64,000 nucleotides of DNA from positions 1 to 64,000 of the forward strand of contig JAEPOG010000004.1 in NCBI GenBank assembly GCA_017643025.1. The letters run 5' to 3'. Positions 15,651-25,268 of this stretch are shown here, piece by piece. Within the stretch, counting starts at the first letter, position 1, and each line of letters opens with the position of its first letter. The position numbers and the translations under genes are program-made. This DNA comes from Rhizobiaceae bacterium. GTDB taxonomy: Bacteria > Pseudomonadota > Alphaproteobacteria > Rhizobiales > Rhizobiaceae. Below the pieces are notes generated by a model, which made no database searches, was not told where the DNA came from, and was given only the letters and a program-made list of their open reading frames with translations.

Positions 15651-16337
15651 TCATACGCCGAGATAGCGCACCTGCAGTTCCTCGGTGAGTTCGGCCGGCG
15701 TCCCGGCCCATGCCGTCATGCCGTTTTCCAGAACCGTGCAGCGGTCGGCCAGCGGCAGCAGTTCGGGCAGCGTCTTGTCGACGATCAGGATCGCCTCGCC
15801 TTCCGCCTTCAGCTTGCGCAGCGCCGCCCAGATGTCGTTGCGGATCACAGGCGCCAGACCCTCCGTCGCCTCGTCGAGGATAAGCAGCCGCGGATTGGTC
15901 ATCAGCGCCCGGCCGATCGCTAGCATCTGCTGCTCGCCGCCCGACAGCGTGTTGGCCATCTGGGTCCGCCGTTCAGCAAGCCGCGGAAACAGCGCGGTGA
16001 CCGAGCCGAAATCCCATTTGCCCGGCCGCGCCGTCGCGATCAGGTTTTCTTCCACCGTGAGTCGGGCGAAGCAGCGCCGTCCCTCCGGCACCAGCCCTAC
16101 GCCAAGCTGCGCGACGCGATGTGGCGCCAGGCCCTTCAACCGCCGGCCGGCAAACGCAACCTCGCCCTTGCTTGGCGGCGTGAGGTTGCAGACGGCGCGG
16201 ATCGTCGTCGTCTTGCCCATGCCGTTGCGGCCCATCAGCGCAACGACCTCGCCTTCGCCGACCTCAAGGTCGACGCCGAACAGCGCCTGGCTCTGGCCGT
16301 ACCCCGCTTCCAGCTTCTGGACCTGAAGCAGCGTCAT
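15651..16337 (-). CDS. livF: Branched-chain amino acid-type ABC importer ATPase, LivF-like
   Basis: A 228-residue ATPase of the hydrophobic amino acid uptake class. Walker A is GRNGMGKTTT, signature LSGGEQQMLAIGRAL, Walker B LLILDEATEGL. The Asp-Glu-Ala variant of Walker B is common in LivF. It overlaps the LivG-like gene by 4 bp. With LivG it drives the importer encoded by the leftward operon from the binding-protein gene at 20280. Liv-class systems in catabolic clusters often carry aromatic acids instead of leucine; the neighbouring aminobenzoyl-CoA operon makes that plausible here. Confidence 0.9.
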   Translation of the reverse strand: MTLLQVQKLEAGYGQSQALFGVDLEVGEGEVVALMGRNGMGKTTTIRAVCNLTPPSKGEVAFAGRRLKGLAPHRVAQLGVGLVPEGRRCFARLTVEENLIATARPGKWDFGSVTALFPRLAERRTQMANTLSGGEQQMLAIGRALMTNPRLLILDEATEGLAPVIRNDIWAALRKLKAEGEAILIVDKTLPELLPLADRCTVLENGMTAWAGTPAELTEELQVRYLGV

Positions 16338-17083
16338 GCCTCGTCTCCGAGATAGGCGCGCCGCACTTCCGGGTTGATGCGAATTTCATCTGCAGTGCCG
16401 GTCGCGATCACCCGCCCGTAGTCGAGCACCGTGATGCGGTCGGCGAGCGCGAACACGGCGTTCATGTCGTGCTCAACGAGTAGGATCGGCGCCTCGGCGC
16501 GCAGCCCGTCGAGAAACTCCGTCAGCCGCTTCGAGCCCTCCGGCCCCATGCCGGCCATAGGCTCGTCGAGCAGGAAGGCCTTGGAGCCGAGCGCCAGCGC
16601 GATGGCGATCTCGATCTGCCGCCGCTCGCCGTGCGACAGTTCAGATGCCGGCAGGTGCGCCCGCGCACCGAGACCCACCCGTTCGAGCGCGGCCATCGCA
16701 GGCTCGGTCAGCGAACGGTCGCGCATCACCGGCCTGAAGAAGCGGAAGCTCGATCCCTGCACCGACTGCACGGCCAGCATCACATTGCGCAGCGCCGAGA
16801 ACTCCGGCGCCAGCGACGACACCTGAAACGTCCGCCCCAGCCCGCGCCGAGCCCTCTCCGCCACGCCCAGCCCGCCAATGTCAGCGCCATCGAACCGGAT
16901 ACTGCCGGCGTCGGGCTTTAGCGTGCCGGCAATCTGGTTGATCAGCGTTGTCTTGCCGGCGCCGTTCGGCCCTATCAGGGCGTGGATTTCGCCGGGCCGC
17001 AAGTCGAGGCTGACGCCGTCGGTCGCCTTCAGCGCGCCGAACGTCTTGCGCAGCTCGGAGATGGCAAGCACCGGTTCAGCCAT
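16334..17083 (-). CDS. livG: Branched-chain amino acid-type ABC importer ATPase, LivG-like
   Basis: A 249-residue ATPase with Walker A GPNGAGKTTL, signature LSHGERRQIEIAIAL, Walker B AFLLDEPMAGM and H-loop LVEHDM, followed by the LivG-type C-terminal tail ending in RRAYLGDEA. It overlaps LivM by 8 bp and LivF by 4 bp. It forms the heterodimeric motor with LivF. Confidence 0.91.
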   Translation of the reverse strand: MAEPVLAISELRKTFGALKATDGVSLDLRPGEIHALIGPNGAGKTTLINQIAGTLKPDAGSIRFDGADIGGLGVAERARRGLGRTFQVSSLAPEFSALRNVMLAVQSVQGSSFRFFRPVMRDRSLTEPAMAALERVGLGARAHLPASELSHGERRQIEIAIALALGSKAFLLDEPMAGMGPEGSKRLTEFLDGLRAEAPILLVEHDMNAVFALADRITVLDYGRVIATGTADEIRINPEVRRAYLGDEA

Positions 17084-18050
17084 GGCGCGCCCTCCCCGCT
17101 ATCAGGCCGATCAGCCCGCCGCGCGCGAACAGCACGACACCCAGCAGGATCAGCCCGAGGAAGAACTGCCAGCGCTCGGTGATGCCGCCAAGCCAATGCT
17201 CGAGAAGCACGAAAAGCGCGGCTCCCGCCACCGGCCCGAACAGCCGACCCACCCCGCCGAGGATGATCAGCACGATGAGTTCACCGGACATCTGCCACGA
17301 CAGCATGGACGGGCTGACGAAACGGTTGAGGTCGGCGAACAGCGCGCCGGCAACCGCGGTGAACATGCCGGAGATAACGAATGCGACGAGCCGGATCCGG
17401 TAGGGCGGGATGCCAACGGAAGCAACGCGCACCTCGTTCTGCCGCGCCGCCTGCAATGCTGCGCCGAAGCGCGAATCCTGGAACAGCTTGAAGAGAACCA
17501 GCCCGACAGCAAGCAGCGCGTAGCAGACGAGGAAATAGGACAGCGGCTTCAGCGTGTTCACGCCCGGAAAGGCGTTGCGGACATAGATCGGCAGTCCGTC
17601 CTCGCCGCCATAGGCCGGCCACGAAATGGCGAAGTAGAAGATCATCTGCGCGAAGGCGAGCGTGATCATGATGAAGTAGACGCCGGATGTCCTCAGCGTG
17701 ATCAGGCCGATCAGCAGCGCCGCGAGCCCACCGGCCGCTATCGCCACAATCCAGATGATCAGCATTTGCTTGGTGCCGGGAAGGCCGAAGATCAGCGGAT
17801 CGCCCGAGAAGGCGTGGGTGGCAAGAATGCCCGCCGCGTAGCCGCCGATGCCGAAGAAGGCAGCGTGGCCGAATGAGACCAGCCCGCCCAAGCCTAGCGC
17901 GAGGTTGAGGCCGACTGCCGCCAGCGACAGGATCGCGATGCGCGTAGCCAGCGTCACGTAGAACGGTTCGCCGCTGTAATTGGCGATAACCGGCAGCACC
18001 AGCAGCAGCAGCGCCAGCCCGATATTGAGTAAGGTTTCGCGGCTCGCCAT
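17076..18050 (-). CDS. livM: Branched-chain amino acid-type ABC importer permease, LivM-like
   Basis: A 324-residue integral membrane protein with about ten hydrophobic segments. The LivM hallmarks LNLALGLGGLVSFGHAAFFGIGGYAAGIL (residues about 48-76) and the SGMFTAVAGALFADLNRFVSP region near the C-terminus are clear. It starts 3 bp after the LivH-like gene. With LivH it forms the transmembrane channel of the importer. Confidence 0.9.
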   Translation of the reverse strand: MASRETLLNIGLALLLLVLPVIANYSGEPFYVTLATRIAILSLAAVGLNLALGLGGLVSFGHAAFFGIGGYAAGILATHAFSGDPLIFGLPGTKQMLIIWIVAIAAGGLAALLIGLITLRTSGVYFIMITLAFAQMIFYFAISWPAYGGEDGLPIYVRNAFPGVNTLKPLSYFLVCYALLAVGLVLFKLFQDSRFGAALQAARQNEVRVASVGIPPYRIRLVAFVISGMFTAVAGALFADLNRFVSPSMLSWQMSGELIVLIILGGVGRLFGPVAGAALFVLLEHWLGGITERWQFFLGLILLGVVLFARGGLIGLIAGRARHG

Positions 18051-18053
18051 GGT

Positions 18054-18974
18054 CTAGCCCTGCGCCGGGAACAGGCCGCGCGGCTTCAGCGCAAGCACGA
18101 CAGCCATGAGCAAATAGATCAGCATCGACGCGATGGCGCCGCCGATCATCGCGGCCTGCGACGGCGGCATGAACAGCATCAGCGTCTGCGGCAGCAGGAA
18201 GCGCCCCATCGTATCGGTCACGCCGACCAGGATGGCGCCTATCAGTGCGCCGCGAATCGAACCAATGCCGCCGATGACGATGACGACAAAGGCGAGGATC
18301 AGCACGGGCTCGCCCATGCCGACCTGCACCGACTGGATTGCGCCAACCATGGCGCCGGCCAATCCTGCAAGTGCCGCGCCCAGCGCGAACACCAGCGTGT
18401 AGAGCGTCGCGACGTCGACGCCGAGCGCGCCGATCATTTCGCGGTCGCTCTCGCCGGCCCTAATGCGCATGCCGAGCCGTGTCTTCGAAATCAGCAGGAA
18501 GAGGCCGACCGCTACCGCCACGCCGACGCCGATGATGGCGAGGCGGTAGAGCTGATAGCGCGAGCCGCCCGGCAGCGGCACGGTGCCTGAAAGAAGTGCC
18601 GGAATATCGAGGTAGAGAGGGAAGGAGCCGAACACCCAGCGCGTACCTTCGGAGAAGATCAGGATCAGCGCGAAGGTAGCGAGCACCTGGTCGAGATGGT
18701 CGCGGTCATAGAGCCGCCGGATAACGACGAGTTCGACGATCGCACCCGCCGCCGCGGCTGCAGCGAGGCTCGCGATCAGCCCCAGCCAGAACGAGCCGGT
18801 CCAAGCCGCCACGGCGGCGCAGGCGAATGCGCCGACCATGTAGAGCGAGCCGTGCGCCAGGTTGATTAGCCCCATGACGCCGAAGATCAGCGTCAGCCCC
18901 GCCGCCATCAGAAACAGCATGACGCCGAACTGAAGACCGTTGAGCAGCTGCTCTATGATCAGGGCTGTTTGCAT
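18054..18974 (-). CDS. livH: Branched-chain amino acid-type ABC importer permease, LivH-like
   Basis: A 306-residue permease with the LivH opening IEQLLNGLQFGVMLFLMAAGLTLIFGVMGLINLAHGSLYMVGAF and the coupling-helix region GMRIRAGESDREMIGALGV. It starts 172 bp after the binding-protein stop; the gap contains a long palindromic mosaic element. Pairs with the LivM-like permease encoded 3 bp further on. Confidence 0.9.
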   Translation of the reverse strand: MQTALIIEQLLNGLQFGVMLFLMAAGLTLIFGVMGLINLAHGSLYMVGAFACAAVAAWTGSFWLGLIASLAAAAAAGAIVELVVIRRLYDRDHLDQVLATFALILIFSEGTRWVFGSFPLYLDIPALLSGTVPLPGGSRYQLYRLAIIGVGVAVAVGLFLLISKTRLGMRIRAGESDREMIGALGVDVATLYTLVFALGAALAGLAGAMVGAIQSVQVGMGEPVLILAFVVIVIGGIGSIRGALIGAILVGVTDTMGRFLLPQTLMLFMPPSQAAMIGGAIASMLIYLLMAVVLALKPRGLFPAQG

Positions 18975-19004
18975 AGATTGCTTTCGGAACGGAGCCCCCA
19001 GCGG

Positions 19005-19139
19005 TCACCCTCACCCTCTCCCCGTTCACGGGGAGAGGGTGAGGGTGAGGGGCAGCGCCTATCATGGCGGCTACGCGCCGCTGCGTAGGCCGCCCCTCAT
19101 CCCCCGACCGGGACCTTTTCCCCGCGGGCGGGGAGAAGG
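19005..19139. repeat. Palindromic mosaic (REP/BIME-like) element between binding-protein and permease genes
   Basis: The first hairpin has a perfect 19-bp stem (19005-19023 with 19030-19048) and a 6-base loop. The second has a 12-bp stem with one G-T pair (19114-19125 with 19128-19139). They are separated by about 65 bp containing GGGGATGAGGGGCGG-type sequence on the minus strand. This layout resembles the interspersed mosaic repeats common in Mesorhizobium and related genomes. It sits where an intercistronic attenuator or mRNA stabiliser is expected. Confidence 0.7.
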
Positions 19140-19146
19140 AGGCTGA

Positions 19147-20280
19147 TTACATGCCGCACTCGGCCGCGTAGGCGTCCTGATGGTCCTCGAAGGCCGTGGC
19201 GATGATCTTGTTGGTGATCACGTCGCCTTCCTTCACCACCTCGCGGACATAGATGTCCTGGATCGGGTGGTTGTTGTTGCCGAACTTGAAGTCGCCGCGC
19301 ACGGAGTCGAAATCGGCCTCCTTCAGCGCCGCGCGGAAGGCGTCCGTGTCATGCACGTCGGCCTTGCCCATGGCGGAGATGATCAGGTTCGCCGCGTCGT
19401 AGCCCTGGCTCGCATAGAGCGACGGCAGGCGGCCATATTCGGCCTGGAACGTCTCGACGAACTGCTTGTTGGCAGCGTTGTCGATGTCCTTGTTCCACTG
19501 CGACGAGTTCTTCACGCCGAGGGCGGCATCACCCACAGCGCCCAGGATATCCTGGCTGAACGAGAAGGCCGGGCCCATTGCCGGCACCCCGACGTCGGAC
19601 TGCGCATACTGCTTCATGAAGGCGATGCCCATGCCGCCCGGCAGGAAGAAGAACAGCGAGTCGGCGCCCGCCGCGCGGATCTGCGCGATCTCGGCTGCGT
19701 AGTCGGTCTGGCCAAGCTGCGTGTAGACCTCGCCGGCCAGTTCGCCCTTGTAGAAGCGCTTGAAGCCGTTCAGCGCATCTGTGCCGGCCGGATAGTTCGG
19801 CGCCATGATGAAGGTGTTCTTGTAGCCGGCATCGTTGGCGTAGGCGCCCATCGCCTCATGCAGATTGTCGTTCTGCCAGGCAACGTTGAAATAGTTCTCG
19901 TTGCACTGCGCGCCGGCCAGCGGCGACGGGCCTGCATTCGGCGAGATGTAGATCTTGCCCTGCGCCGTCACGCTCGGCACGACGGCCATAGCCAGGTTCG
20001 ACCAGATTATGCCGGTGAGCAGGTCGACCTGATCGCTCTGGATCATTTTGTCGGCAAGCTGGACCGCGATCTCCGGCTTCTGCGCGTCGTCTTCGACGAT
20101 GACCTCAATGTCTGCGCCAGCGTTCTTCACCGCCAGAAGGAAGCCGTCGCGGACGTCGATGCCCAGGCCCGCGCCGCCGCCCGACGTGGTTGTGATCATG
20201 CCAACCTTCACGGTCTCCGCCATCGCAAAGGACACGCTCAACGACAGCCCGAGCGCGGCTGCTGCAATTAGTTTTTTCAT
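19147..20280 (-). CDS. Branched-chain amino acid-type ABC importer substrate-binding protein
   Basis: A 377-residue periplasmic binding protein (Peripla_BP_6 type). The ATG at 20280 follows GGGAGTAATGAA and begins a signal peptide (MKKLIAAAALGLSLSVSFAMA). Mature sequence opens ETVKVGMITTTSGGGAGLG, as in Liv/amide-binding proteins. Two cysteines (AQCNENYF and AAECGM at the C-terminus) may form a disulfide. It is separated from the tryptophan dioxygenase gene by 78 bp with a small hairpin, so it may be co-transcribed with the aromatic operon. Aromatic acid, anthranilate or kynurenine-type ligand is plausible but unproven. Confidence 0.9.
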   Translation of the reverse strand: MKKLIAAAALGLSLSVSFAMAETVKVGMITTTSGGGAGLGIDVRDGFLLAVKNAGADIEVIVEDDAQKPEIAVQLADKMIQSDQVDLLTGIIWSNLAMAVVPSVTAQGKIYISPNAGPSPLAGAQCNENYFNVAWQNDNLHEAMGAYANDAGYKNTFIMAPNYPAGTDALNGFKRFYKGELAGEVYTQLGQTDYAAEIAQIRAAGADSLFFFLPGGMGIAFMKQYAQSDVGVPAMGPAFSFSQDILGAVGDAALGVKNSSQWNKDIDNAANKQFVETFQAEYGRLPSLYASQGYDAANLIISAMGKADVHDTDAFRAALKEADFDSVRGDFKFGNNNHPIQDIYVREVVKEGDVITNKIIATAFEDHQDAYAAECGM

Positions 20281-20308
20281 TTCATTACTCCCGTTGTTAT
20301 CTGCCCCT

Positions 20309-20326
20309 CCGGAGGCTCGCCTCCGG
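20309..20326. terminator. Small intercistronic hairpin after tryptophan dioxygenase gene
   Basis: CCGGAGG (20309-20315), loop CTCG and CCTCCGG (20320-20326) form a perfect 7-bp stem in the 78-bp gap between the tryptophan dioxygenase stop and the binding-protein start. There is no U-tract, so partial termination or mRNA processing is more likely than a full stop. Confidence 0.45.
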
Positions 20327-20358
20327 CACTCAATTACCCTGTCCCGCGGTTTCCGCAC

Positions 20359-21195
20359 TCAGAGCTGGGTGCGTAGCTTCCACAGTTCAGGGAAAAGTTC
20401 CACCTCCAGCATGCGCCGGAGGTACGACACACCGGCGGTGCCGCCCGTGCCGCGCTTCAGGCCGATGATCCGCTCGACCGTCGTCACGTGGTTGAACCGC
20501 CAGCGGCGGAAATAGTCCTCGAAGTCGACCAGTTTCTCGGCCAGTTCGTAGAGTTCCCAGTATGTGCGAGGCTCGCGGTAGACGGCTGTCCACGCCGCCA
20601 TCACGGCCGCGCTTTCGGCACGCTGCTCGCGCACATCTGTTCGCTCCGTCCCGACATCGAAACCGTGCCGCGCCAGCAGTTGGATCGTTTCATCGTAGAG
20701 GCTGGGCCGCGCGAGGATCGCCTTCAGCCTGCCCGTAACCGCAGCCGCGTGTTCGTGCGGCTTCAGCATCGCCACATTGCGGTTCCCGGCCAGGAACTCG
20801 ATCGCCCGGTACTGCCACGACTGAAACCCGGACGATTGCCCGAGCCGGTCGCGAAACAGCGTGTATTCGCTGGGCGTCATCGTTCTGAGCACGTCCCAGG
20901 CGCTGTTGAGCTGCTCGAAGATGCGGGCCACGCGCGTCAGCATCTTGAATGCCGGCTGCAAATCGTCGGCACGGATAGCGGCCATCGCCGCCTCGATCTC
21001 GTGGATGGCGAGCTTCATCCAGAGTTCCGAGGTCTGATGCTGGACGATGAACAGCATCTCGTCATGCGCGGACGACAGCGGCTTCTGCGCTGTCAGCACC
21101 GCGTCGAGGCCGAGATAGTCGGCATAGGACATGCGCGCGGAAAAGTCCGTCACCGCGCCTACGTCCTGATCGCGCTCTTTCGCCATCGCCGTCAT
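20359..21195 (-). CDS. kynA: Tryptophan 2,3-dioxygenase
   Basis: A 278-residue heme enzyme that opens the indole ring of tryptophan to N-formylkynurenine. The active-site His53 ([11 protein letters not shown]), the axial heme ligand His236 ([16 protein letters not shown]) and the [11 protein letters not shown] loop (residues 249-259) are all present, and length matches bacterial homologues. The ATG at 21195 overlaps the CoA-ligase stop (ATGA). It is the last gene of the aromatic operon and supplies kynurenine for the divergent formamidase gene. No kynureninase (kynU) gene is visible in this window. Confidence 0.95.
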   Translation of the reverse strand: MTAMAKERDQDVGAVTDFSARMSYADYLGLDAVLTAQKPLSSAHDEMLFIVQHQTSELWMKLAIHEIEAAMAAIRADDLQPAFKMLTRVARIFEQLNSAWDVLRTMTPSEYTLFRDRLGQSSGFQSWQYRAIEFLAGNRNVAMLKPHEHAAAVTGRLKAILARPSLYDETIQLLARHGFDVGTERTDVREQRAESAAVMAAWTAVYREPRTYWELYELAEKLVDFEDYFRRWRFNHVTTVERIIGLKRGTGGTAGVSYLRRMLEVELFPELWKLRTQL

Positions 21196-22817
21196 TGCGC
21201 CTCTTCGCGCAGGCGGAAGCGCTGCACCTTGCCGGTCTGGGTCTTCGGCAGCTCCGTGACGAACTTCACCGAGCGAGGATATTTGTACGGCGCGATGGCG
21301 AGCTTCACATGTTCCTGCAGCCGGTGGACTGTTTCCTCGTCGCCGGCGACCCCGGCCGCCAGCACCACATGCGCCTCGACGATCTGCCCGCGTGCCTCGT
21401 CGGCGACGCCGATGACAGCACATTCGGCGACGTCGGAATGCGCCAGCAGCGCGGCCTCCACCTCTGGTCCGGCGATGTTGTAACCGGACGACACGATCAT
21501 GTCGTCGGTGCGGGCTGCAAAGTGGTAGCGCCCGTCCTCGTCCTGCCAGAAGCTGTCGCCCGTCAGGTTCCAGCCGTCGCGGACATAGTCCTGCTGCCGG
21601 TCGTCTGCGAGGTAACGGCAGCCGGTTGGCCCGCGCACGGCCAGCCGCCCCACCTCCCCGCGCGGCAGTTCGTTCATCTCGTCGTCAACGATCCGCGCCT
21701 CGTAGCCGGTTACCGGGCGGCCGGTCGTCGCGGGATACATGTCGTCGAATCGGTTGGAGATGAAGATGTGCAGCATCTCCGTCGCGCCGATGCCGTCGAG
21801 GATCGGTTTGCCGGTTTTCTCGGTCCACTGCTCGAAGATCGGACCGGGAAGCGTCTCGCCGGCCGAAACCGCGACGCGCAGCGACGACAGGTCGGCGCCC
21901 TCCTCCATCGCCGCCAGCATGGCGCGGTAGGCGGTTGGCGCTGTGAAGCTGATCGTTGCTTTGTATTTCTCGATGATCTCGATCATCTTCGGCGGCGTCG
22001 CCTGTTCGAGCAGCGTGGCCGCCGCGCCGAAGCGCAGCGGAAACACCGCCAGCCCGCCCAGCCCGAAAGTAAAAGCAAGCGGCGGCGAACCGACGAACAC
22101 GTCGTCCGGCGTCACCTGCAGCACCTCCTTTGCATAGCCGTCCGCGATGATCAGGATGTCGCGGTGGAAATGCATCGTCGCTTTCGGCACGCCGGTAGTG
22201 CCGGAGGTGAAGCCCAGCAGCGCAACGTCGTCGCGGCCCGTCTTCGCCGCCTCGAATTTCACCGGCTTGTCGAGCGCGATGCGATCGAGCTCGGCGTCGT
22301 GATTGGCCGTGCCGTCGAAGCCGACGACCTTTTCCAGATATTTGCTGTTCTTGGCGCAGGCTACCAGTTCGTCCAGCGAGCGGGTGTCGCAAAGAGCCAG
22401 CGCGATCTCCGCCTTGTCGACGATCTTGGCGAGTTCGCCGGCGCGCAGCATCGGCATGGTGTTGACCACCACCGCGCCCGCCTTGGTTGCGGCCAGCCAG
22501 CAGGCGACAACGGCCGGGTTGTTCGGCCCGCGTATCAGCACGCGGTTTCCGGGCTTGACGCCGTAATTTTCGACCAGCGCGAGCGCCAGCCGGTTGGTCC
22601 AGTCGGCGAGTTCCTTGTATGTGCGCCGGCGTCCGTTGCCTATCAGCGCCGTGTGGTCGCCGAAGCCCTTCTCGACCATCTTGTCAGTGAGCTCGACGCC
22701 GACATTCAGCCATTCCGGATAGTCGAAACCGTCGAGCTTCAGCTCCGGCCACTGCTCGAACGGCGGCAGATTGTCCCGCGCGAAACTGTCCACATGTCCC
22801 GATGGTCCCAGCTTCAT
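21192..22817 (-). CDS. 2-aminobenzoate-CoA ligase (benzoate-CoA ligase family)
   Basis: A 541-residue AMP-forming acyl-CoA synthetase. Motifs: phosphate loop [21 protein letters not shown] (about residues 202-222), the GATEMLHIF adenine motif, the [21 protein letters not shown] hinge and catalytic Lys in [10 protein letters not shown] near the C-terminus. It resembles the benzoate/2-aminobenzoate-CoA ligase group. Neighbourhood with the 2-aminobenzoyl-CoA monooxygenase/reductase fusion and tryptophan dioxygenase makes anthranilate the best substrate guess. Four-base ATGA overlaps on both sides show translational coupling. Confidence 0.88.
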   Translation of the reverse strand: MKLGPSGHVDSFARDNLPPFEQWPELKLDGFDYPEWLNVGVELTDKMVEKGFGDHTALIGNGRRRTYKELADWTNRLALALVENYGVKPGNRVLIRGPNNPAVVACWLAATKAGAVVVNTMPMLRAGELAKIVDKAEIALALCDTRSLDELVACAKNSKYLEKVVGFDGTANHDAELDRIALDKPVKFEAAKTGRDDVALLGFTSGTTGVPKATMHFHRDILIIADGYAKEVLQVTPDDVFVGSPPLAFTFGLGGLAVFPLRFGAAATLLEQATPPKMIEIIEKYKATISFTAPTAYRAMLAAMEEGADLSSLRVAVSAGETLPGPIFEQWTEKTGKPILDGIGATEMLHIFISNRFDDMYPATTGRPVTGYEARIVDDEMNELPRGEVGRLAVRGPTGCRYLADDRQQDYVRDGWNLTGDSFWQDEDGRYHFAARTDDMIVSSGYNIAGPEVEAALLAHSDVAECAVIGVADEARGQIVEAHVVLAAGVAGDEETVHRLQEHVKLAIAPYKYPRSVKFVTELPKTQTGKVQRFRLREEAQ

Positions 22818-23977
22818 GCCGCTCCTCCCATCACCTGCCGCGCGATGACGACCTTCTGCACGTCGGACGCGCCCTCATAGATGCGCAGCGCGCGGATTTC
22901 CCGATAGAGGCTCTCGACGATGTGCCCCTTGCGCACCCCGTCGCCGCCGTGGAGCTGCACAGCCTTGTCGATGACGCTCTGAGCCCGGTCGGTGGCGTAG
23001 AGCTTCGCCATCGCCGCCTCGCGGGTGACACGCGGGGCGCCGGCATCCTTCGTCCACGCTGCCCGATAGATCAGCAGCGCCGCGGCATCGACGTCGAGCG
23101 CCATGTCGGCGATATGCCCCTGCACCATCTGCAGGTCGAACAGCGGATTGCCGAACAATTCGCGTGACCTCGTGCGCGAAATCGACTCGTCGAGCGCCCG
23201 CCGCGCGAAGCCAAGAGCCGCAGCGCCCACGGTCGAGCGGAACACGTCGAGCACGGACATGGCGATGCGGAAGCCCTCGCCCGGCTTGCCGATCATGGCG
23301 GACGCCGGCACGCGCACATCGTCGAATGAAAGCCTGGCCAGCGGATGCGGCGCGATCGTCTCCAGCCGCTCGGCCGCCCTCAGGCCCGGAGTATCAGCCG
23401 GCACGACGAAACAGGAGATACCCTTCGCGCCCGGCGCCTCGCCGGTGCGGGCGAAGACGCAATAGACATCCGCGATGCCGCCATTCGATATCCACGTCTT
23501 CTCGCCCGAAAGCACGTAGTCATCGCCTTCCCGCGTGGCGGTCATGTCCATGTTGGCGACGTCGGAACCCGAGCGTGGCTCGCTGAGCGCGAAGGCGGAG
23601 ATCGCCTCGCCCGCCCGTGTCTTTTTGAGCCATTGCTGCTGCTCAGCCGTACCGAACAGGCTGATCGCACCGGTGCCCAGGCCCTGCATTGCGAATGCGA
23701 AATCGGCCAGACCGTCATGCCGCGCCAGCGTCTCGCGTGTCAGACACAGCGTGCGCACATCGAGCGGCTGCGGGTCGGTTGAATCGACACCGGTCGGCAT
23801 GAGCCAGCCGCCCTCGCCCAGCATCTTCACCAGCTTGCGGCACGCCGCATCCACATTCTCGATACTCTCGCCATGCTGGACAGGCAGATTTGCCGCGCAC
23901 CATCCCTCAAGCTGCGCCGCGTGGTCGCGGTGGCGCTCGTCGAAAAACGGCCAGTTGAGGAATGAGCGGTCGGCCAT
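22814..23977 (-). CDS. Acyl-CoA dehydrogenase family protein
   Basis: A 387-residue flavoprotein with the three acyl-CoA dehydrogenase domains. The [18 protein letters not shown] flavin/substrate stretch, the [17 protein letters not shown] strand and the C-terminal [29 protein letters not shown] region are clear. The C-terminal Glu-Gly (YEGASDVQ) supplies the position of the usual catalytic glutamate. In this operon it probably oxidises an alicyclic CoA thioester formed after ring reduction of 2-aminobenzoyl-CoA. ATGA overlaps with both neighbours. Confidence 0.9.
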   Translation of the reverse strand: MADRSFLNWPFFDERHRDHAAQLEGWCAANLPVQHGESIENVDAACRKLVKMLGEGGWLMPTGVDSTDPQPLDVRTLCLTRETLARHDGLADFAFAMQGLGTGAISLFGTAEQQQWLKKTRAGEAISAFALSEPRSGSDVANMDMTATREGDDYVLSGEKTWISNGGIADVYCVFARTGEAPGAKGISCFVVPADTPGLRAAERLETIAPHPLARLSFDDVRVPASAMIGKPGEGFRIAMSVLDVFRSTVGAAALGFARRALDESISRTRSRELFGNPLFDLQMVQGHIADMALDVDAAALLIYRAAWTKDAGAPRVTREAAMAKLYATDRAQSVIDKAVQLHGGDGVRKGHIVESLYREIRALRIYEGASDVQKVVIARQVMGGAA

Positions 23978-24795
23978 CAGTTCCCCTCGAACACTGGCTT
24001 TTCCTTGGCGACAAACGCCCGGTAGGCGCGCTCGAAATCACCCGTCTGCATGCAGATCGCCTGCGCCTGCGCTTCCGCCTCGATCGCCTGGTCGAGCCCC
24101 ATAGACCATTCCTGGTTGAGCTGCGTCTTGGTGATGCCGTGGGCGAATGTCGGGCCGGACACGATACGCTTGGCGATATCGAGCGCCTCGGCCTCCAGTG
24201 CGTCGGCGCCGACCAGCCGGTTGTAGAAACCCCAACGTTCGCCTTCCTCGGCGCTCATCGAGCGGCCGGTGTAGAGCAGTTCGGCGGCCCTGCCCTGCCC
24301 GATGATGCGCGGCAGGATCGCGCAGGCCCCCATGTCGCAGCCGGCAAGGCCGACCCGCGTGAACAGGAAGGCGGTCTTGGCCTCCGGCGTGGCTATGCGG
24401 ATGTCCGACGACATCGCGATGATAGCGCCGGCGCCCACCGCCACGCCGTCCACGGCCGAGATGATCGGCTTGCTGCAATTCAGCATCGCCTTGACGAAGT
24501 CGCCGGTCATGCGGGTGAAGGCGAGCAGGCCCTTCATGTCCATCTCGACCAGCGGACCGATGATGTCGTGCACGTCGCCCCCGGAGCAGAAATTGCCGCC
24601 ATTGGGCAGGAACACGACAGCATGCACATCCTCGGCGTAGACCAGGTCGCGGAACGTGTCGCGCAGCTCGGCGTAGCTGTCGAAGGTCAGCGGATTCTTG
24701 CGCTCCGGCCGGTCGAGCTGGATGACGGCGACCGAACCCTCCATGCGCCAGAGGAAATGCTTCGGCTTCAGGCCGGCCATCTTGGTCGCGTTCAA
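23977..24795 (-). CDS. Enoyl-CoA hydratase/isomerase family protein
   Basis: A crotonase-fold protein of about 272 residues. The oxyanion-hole segments are [19 protein letters not shown] and [39 protein letters not shown]. The start is uncertain. TTG at 24795 overlaps the MarR stop as TTGA, matching the 4-bp overlap style of every other gene in this operon, and has GGAG 8 bp before it. ATG at 24780 (MAGLKPKHF) or ATG at 24810 are alternatives. Likely acts in the CoA-dependent beta-oxidation steps of aminobenzoyl-CoA breakdown. Confidence 0.88.
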   Translation of the reverse strand: MNATKMAGLKPKHFLWRMEGSVAVIQLDRPERKNPLTFDSYAELRDTFRDLVYAEDVHAVVFLPNGGNFCSGGDVHDIIGPLVEMDMKGLLAFTRMTGDFVKAMLNCSKPIISAVDGVAVGAGAIIAMSSDIRIATPEAKTAFLFTRVGLAGCDMGACAILPRIIGQGRAAELLYTGRSMSAEEGERWGFYNRLVGADALEAEALDIAKRIVSGPTFAHGITKTQLNQEWSMGLDQAIEAEAQAQAICMQTGDFERAYRAFVAKEKPVFEGN

Positions 24796-25268
24796 TGCTC
24801 CAGCTCCCATTCGCTACGGAAGGCGCGCAACATGCCCGACAGGTGCCGCACATGCCCCTCGTCCACTCCAGCGAGCAACTCGGCGATCCAGCCCTCATGC
24901 GCGGCCGCCATGCGCTCGAACTGCGCCACGCCGGCATCGGTCAGCCGCACGATGGAGGTGCGGCGGTCGCCCTCGCGCTGGGCGCGCACGATGAGGCCTT
25001 CCGACACAAGCCGGTCGACGATGCCGGTCACATTGCCGTTCGAGACGAGCAGATAGCGCGACAGGTCGCTCATCAGCATGCCGCCACGCTCGCGGTAGAG
25101 CGCCGCCATCACATCGAAGCGCGGCAGCGTGGTGTCGAATTCGCGCTTCAGCCGGTCGCGCAGTTCTGCTTCCACGACATGCGTGGCGCGCAGCAGCCGG
25201 ATCCAGAGCCTGAGCCGCTCCTTGTTGCCCGTGTCGGGCGCAACCGTTGTCAGTGGCGCGCCTGCCAT
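24792..25268 (-). CDS. MarR family transcriptional regulator
   Basis: A 158-residue winged-helix regulator ([48 protein letters not shown], wing [17 protein letters not shown]). Many MarR members in aromatic-CoA operons sense CoA thioesters or aromatic acids and repress. It lies inside the operon with ATGA overlaps before and after, so it is autoregulated through the operon promoter. The inverted repeat TTTCAAGATTGAAA at 28365-28378 in the divergent promoter is the best operator candidate. Confidence 0.9.
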   Translation of the reverse strand: MAGAPLTTVAPDTGNKERLRLWIRLLRATHVVEAELRDRLKREFDTTLPRFDVMAALYRERGGMLMSDLSRYLLVSNGNVTGIVDRLVSEGLIVRAQREGDRRTSIVRLTDAGVAQFERMAAAHEGWIAELLAGVDEGHVRHLSGMLRAFRSEWELEH

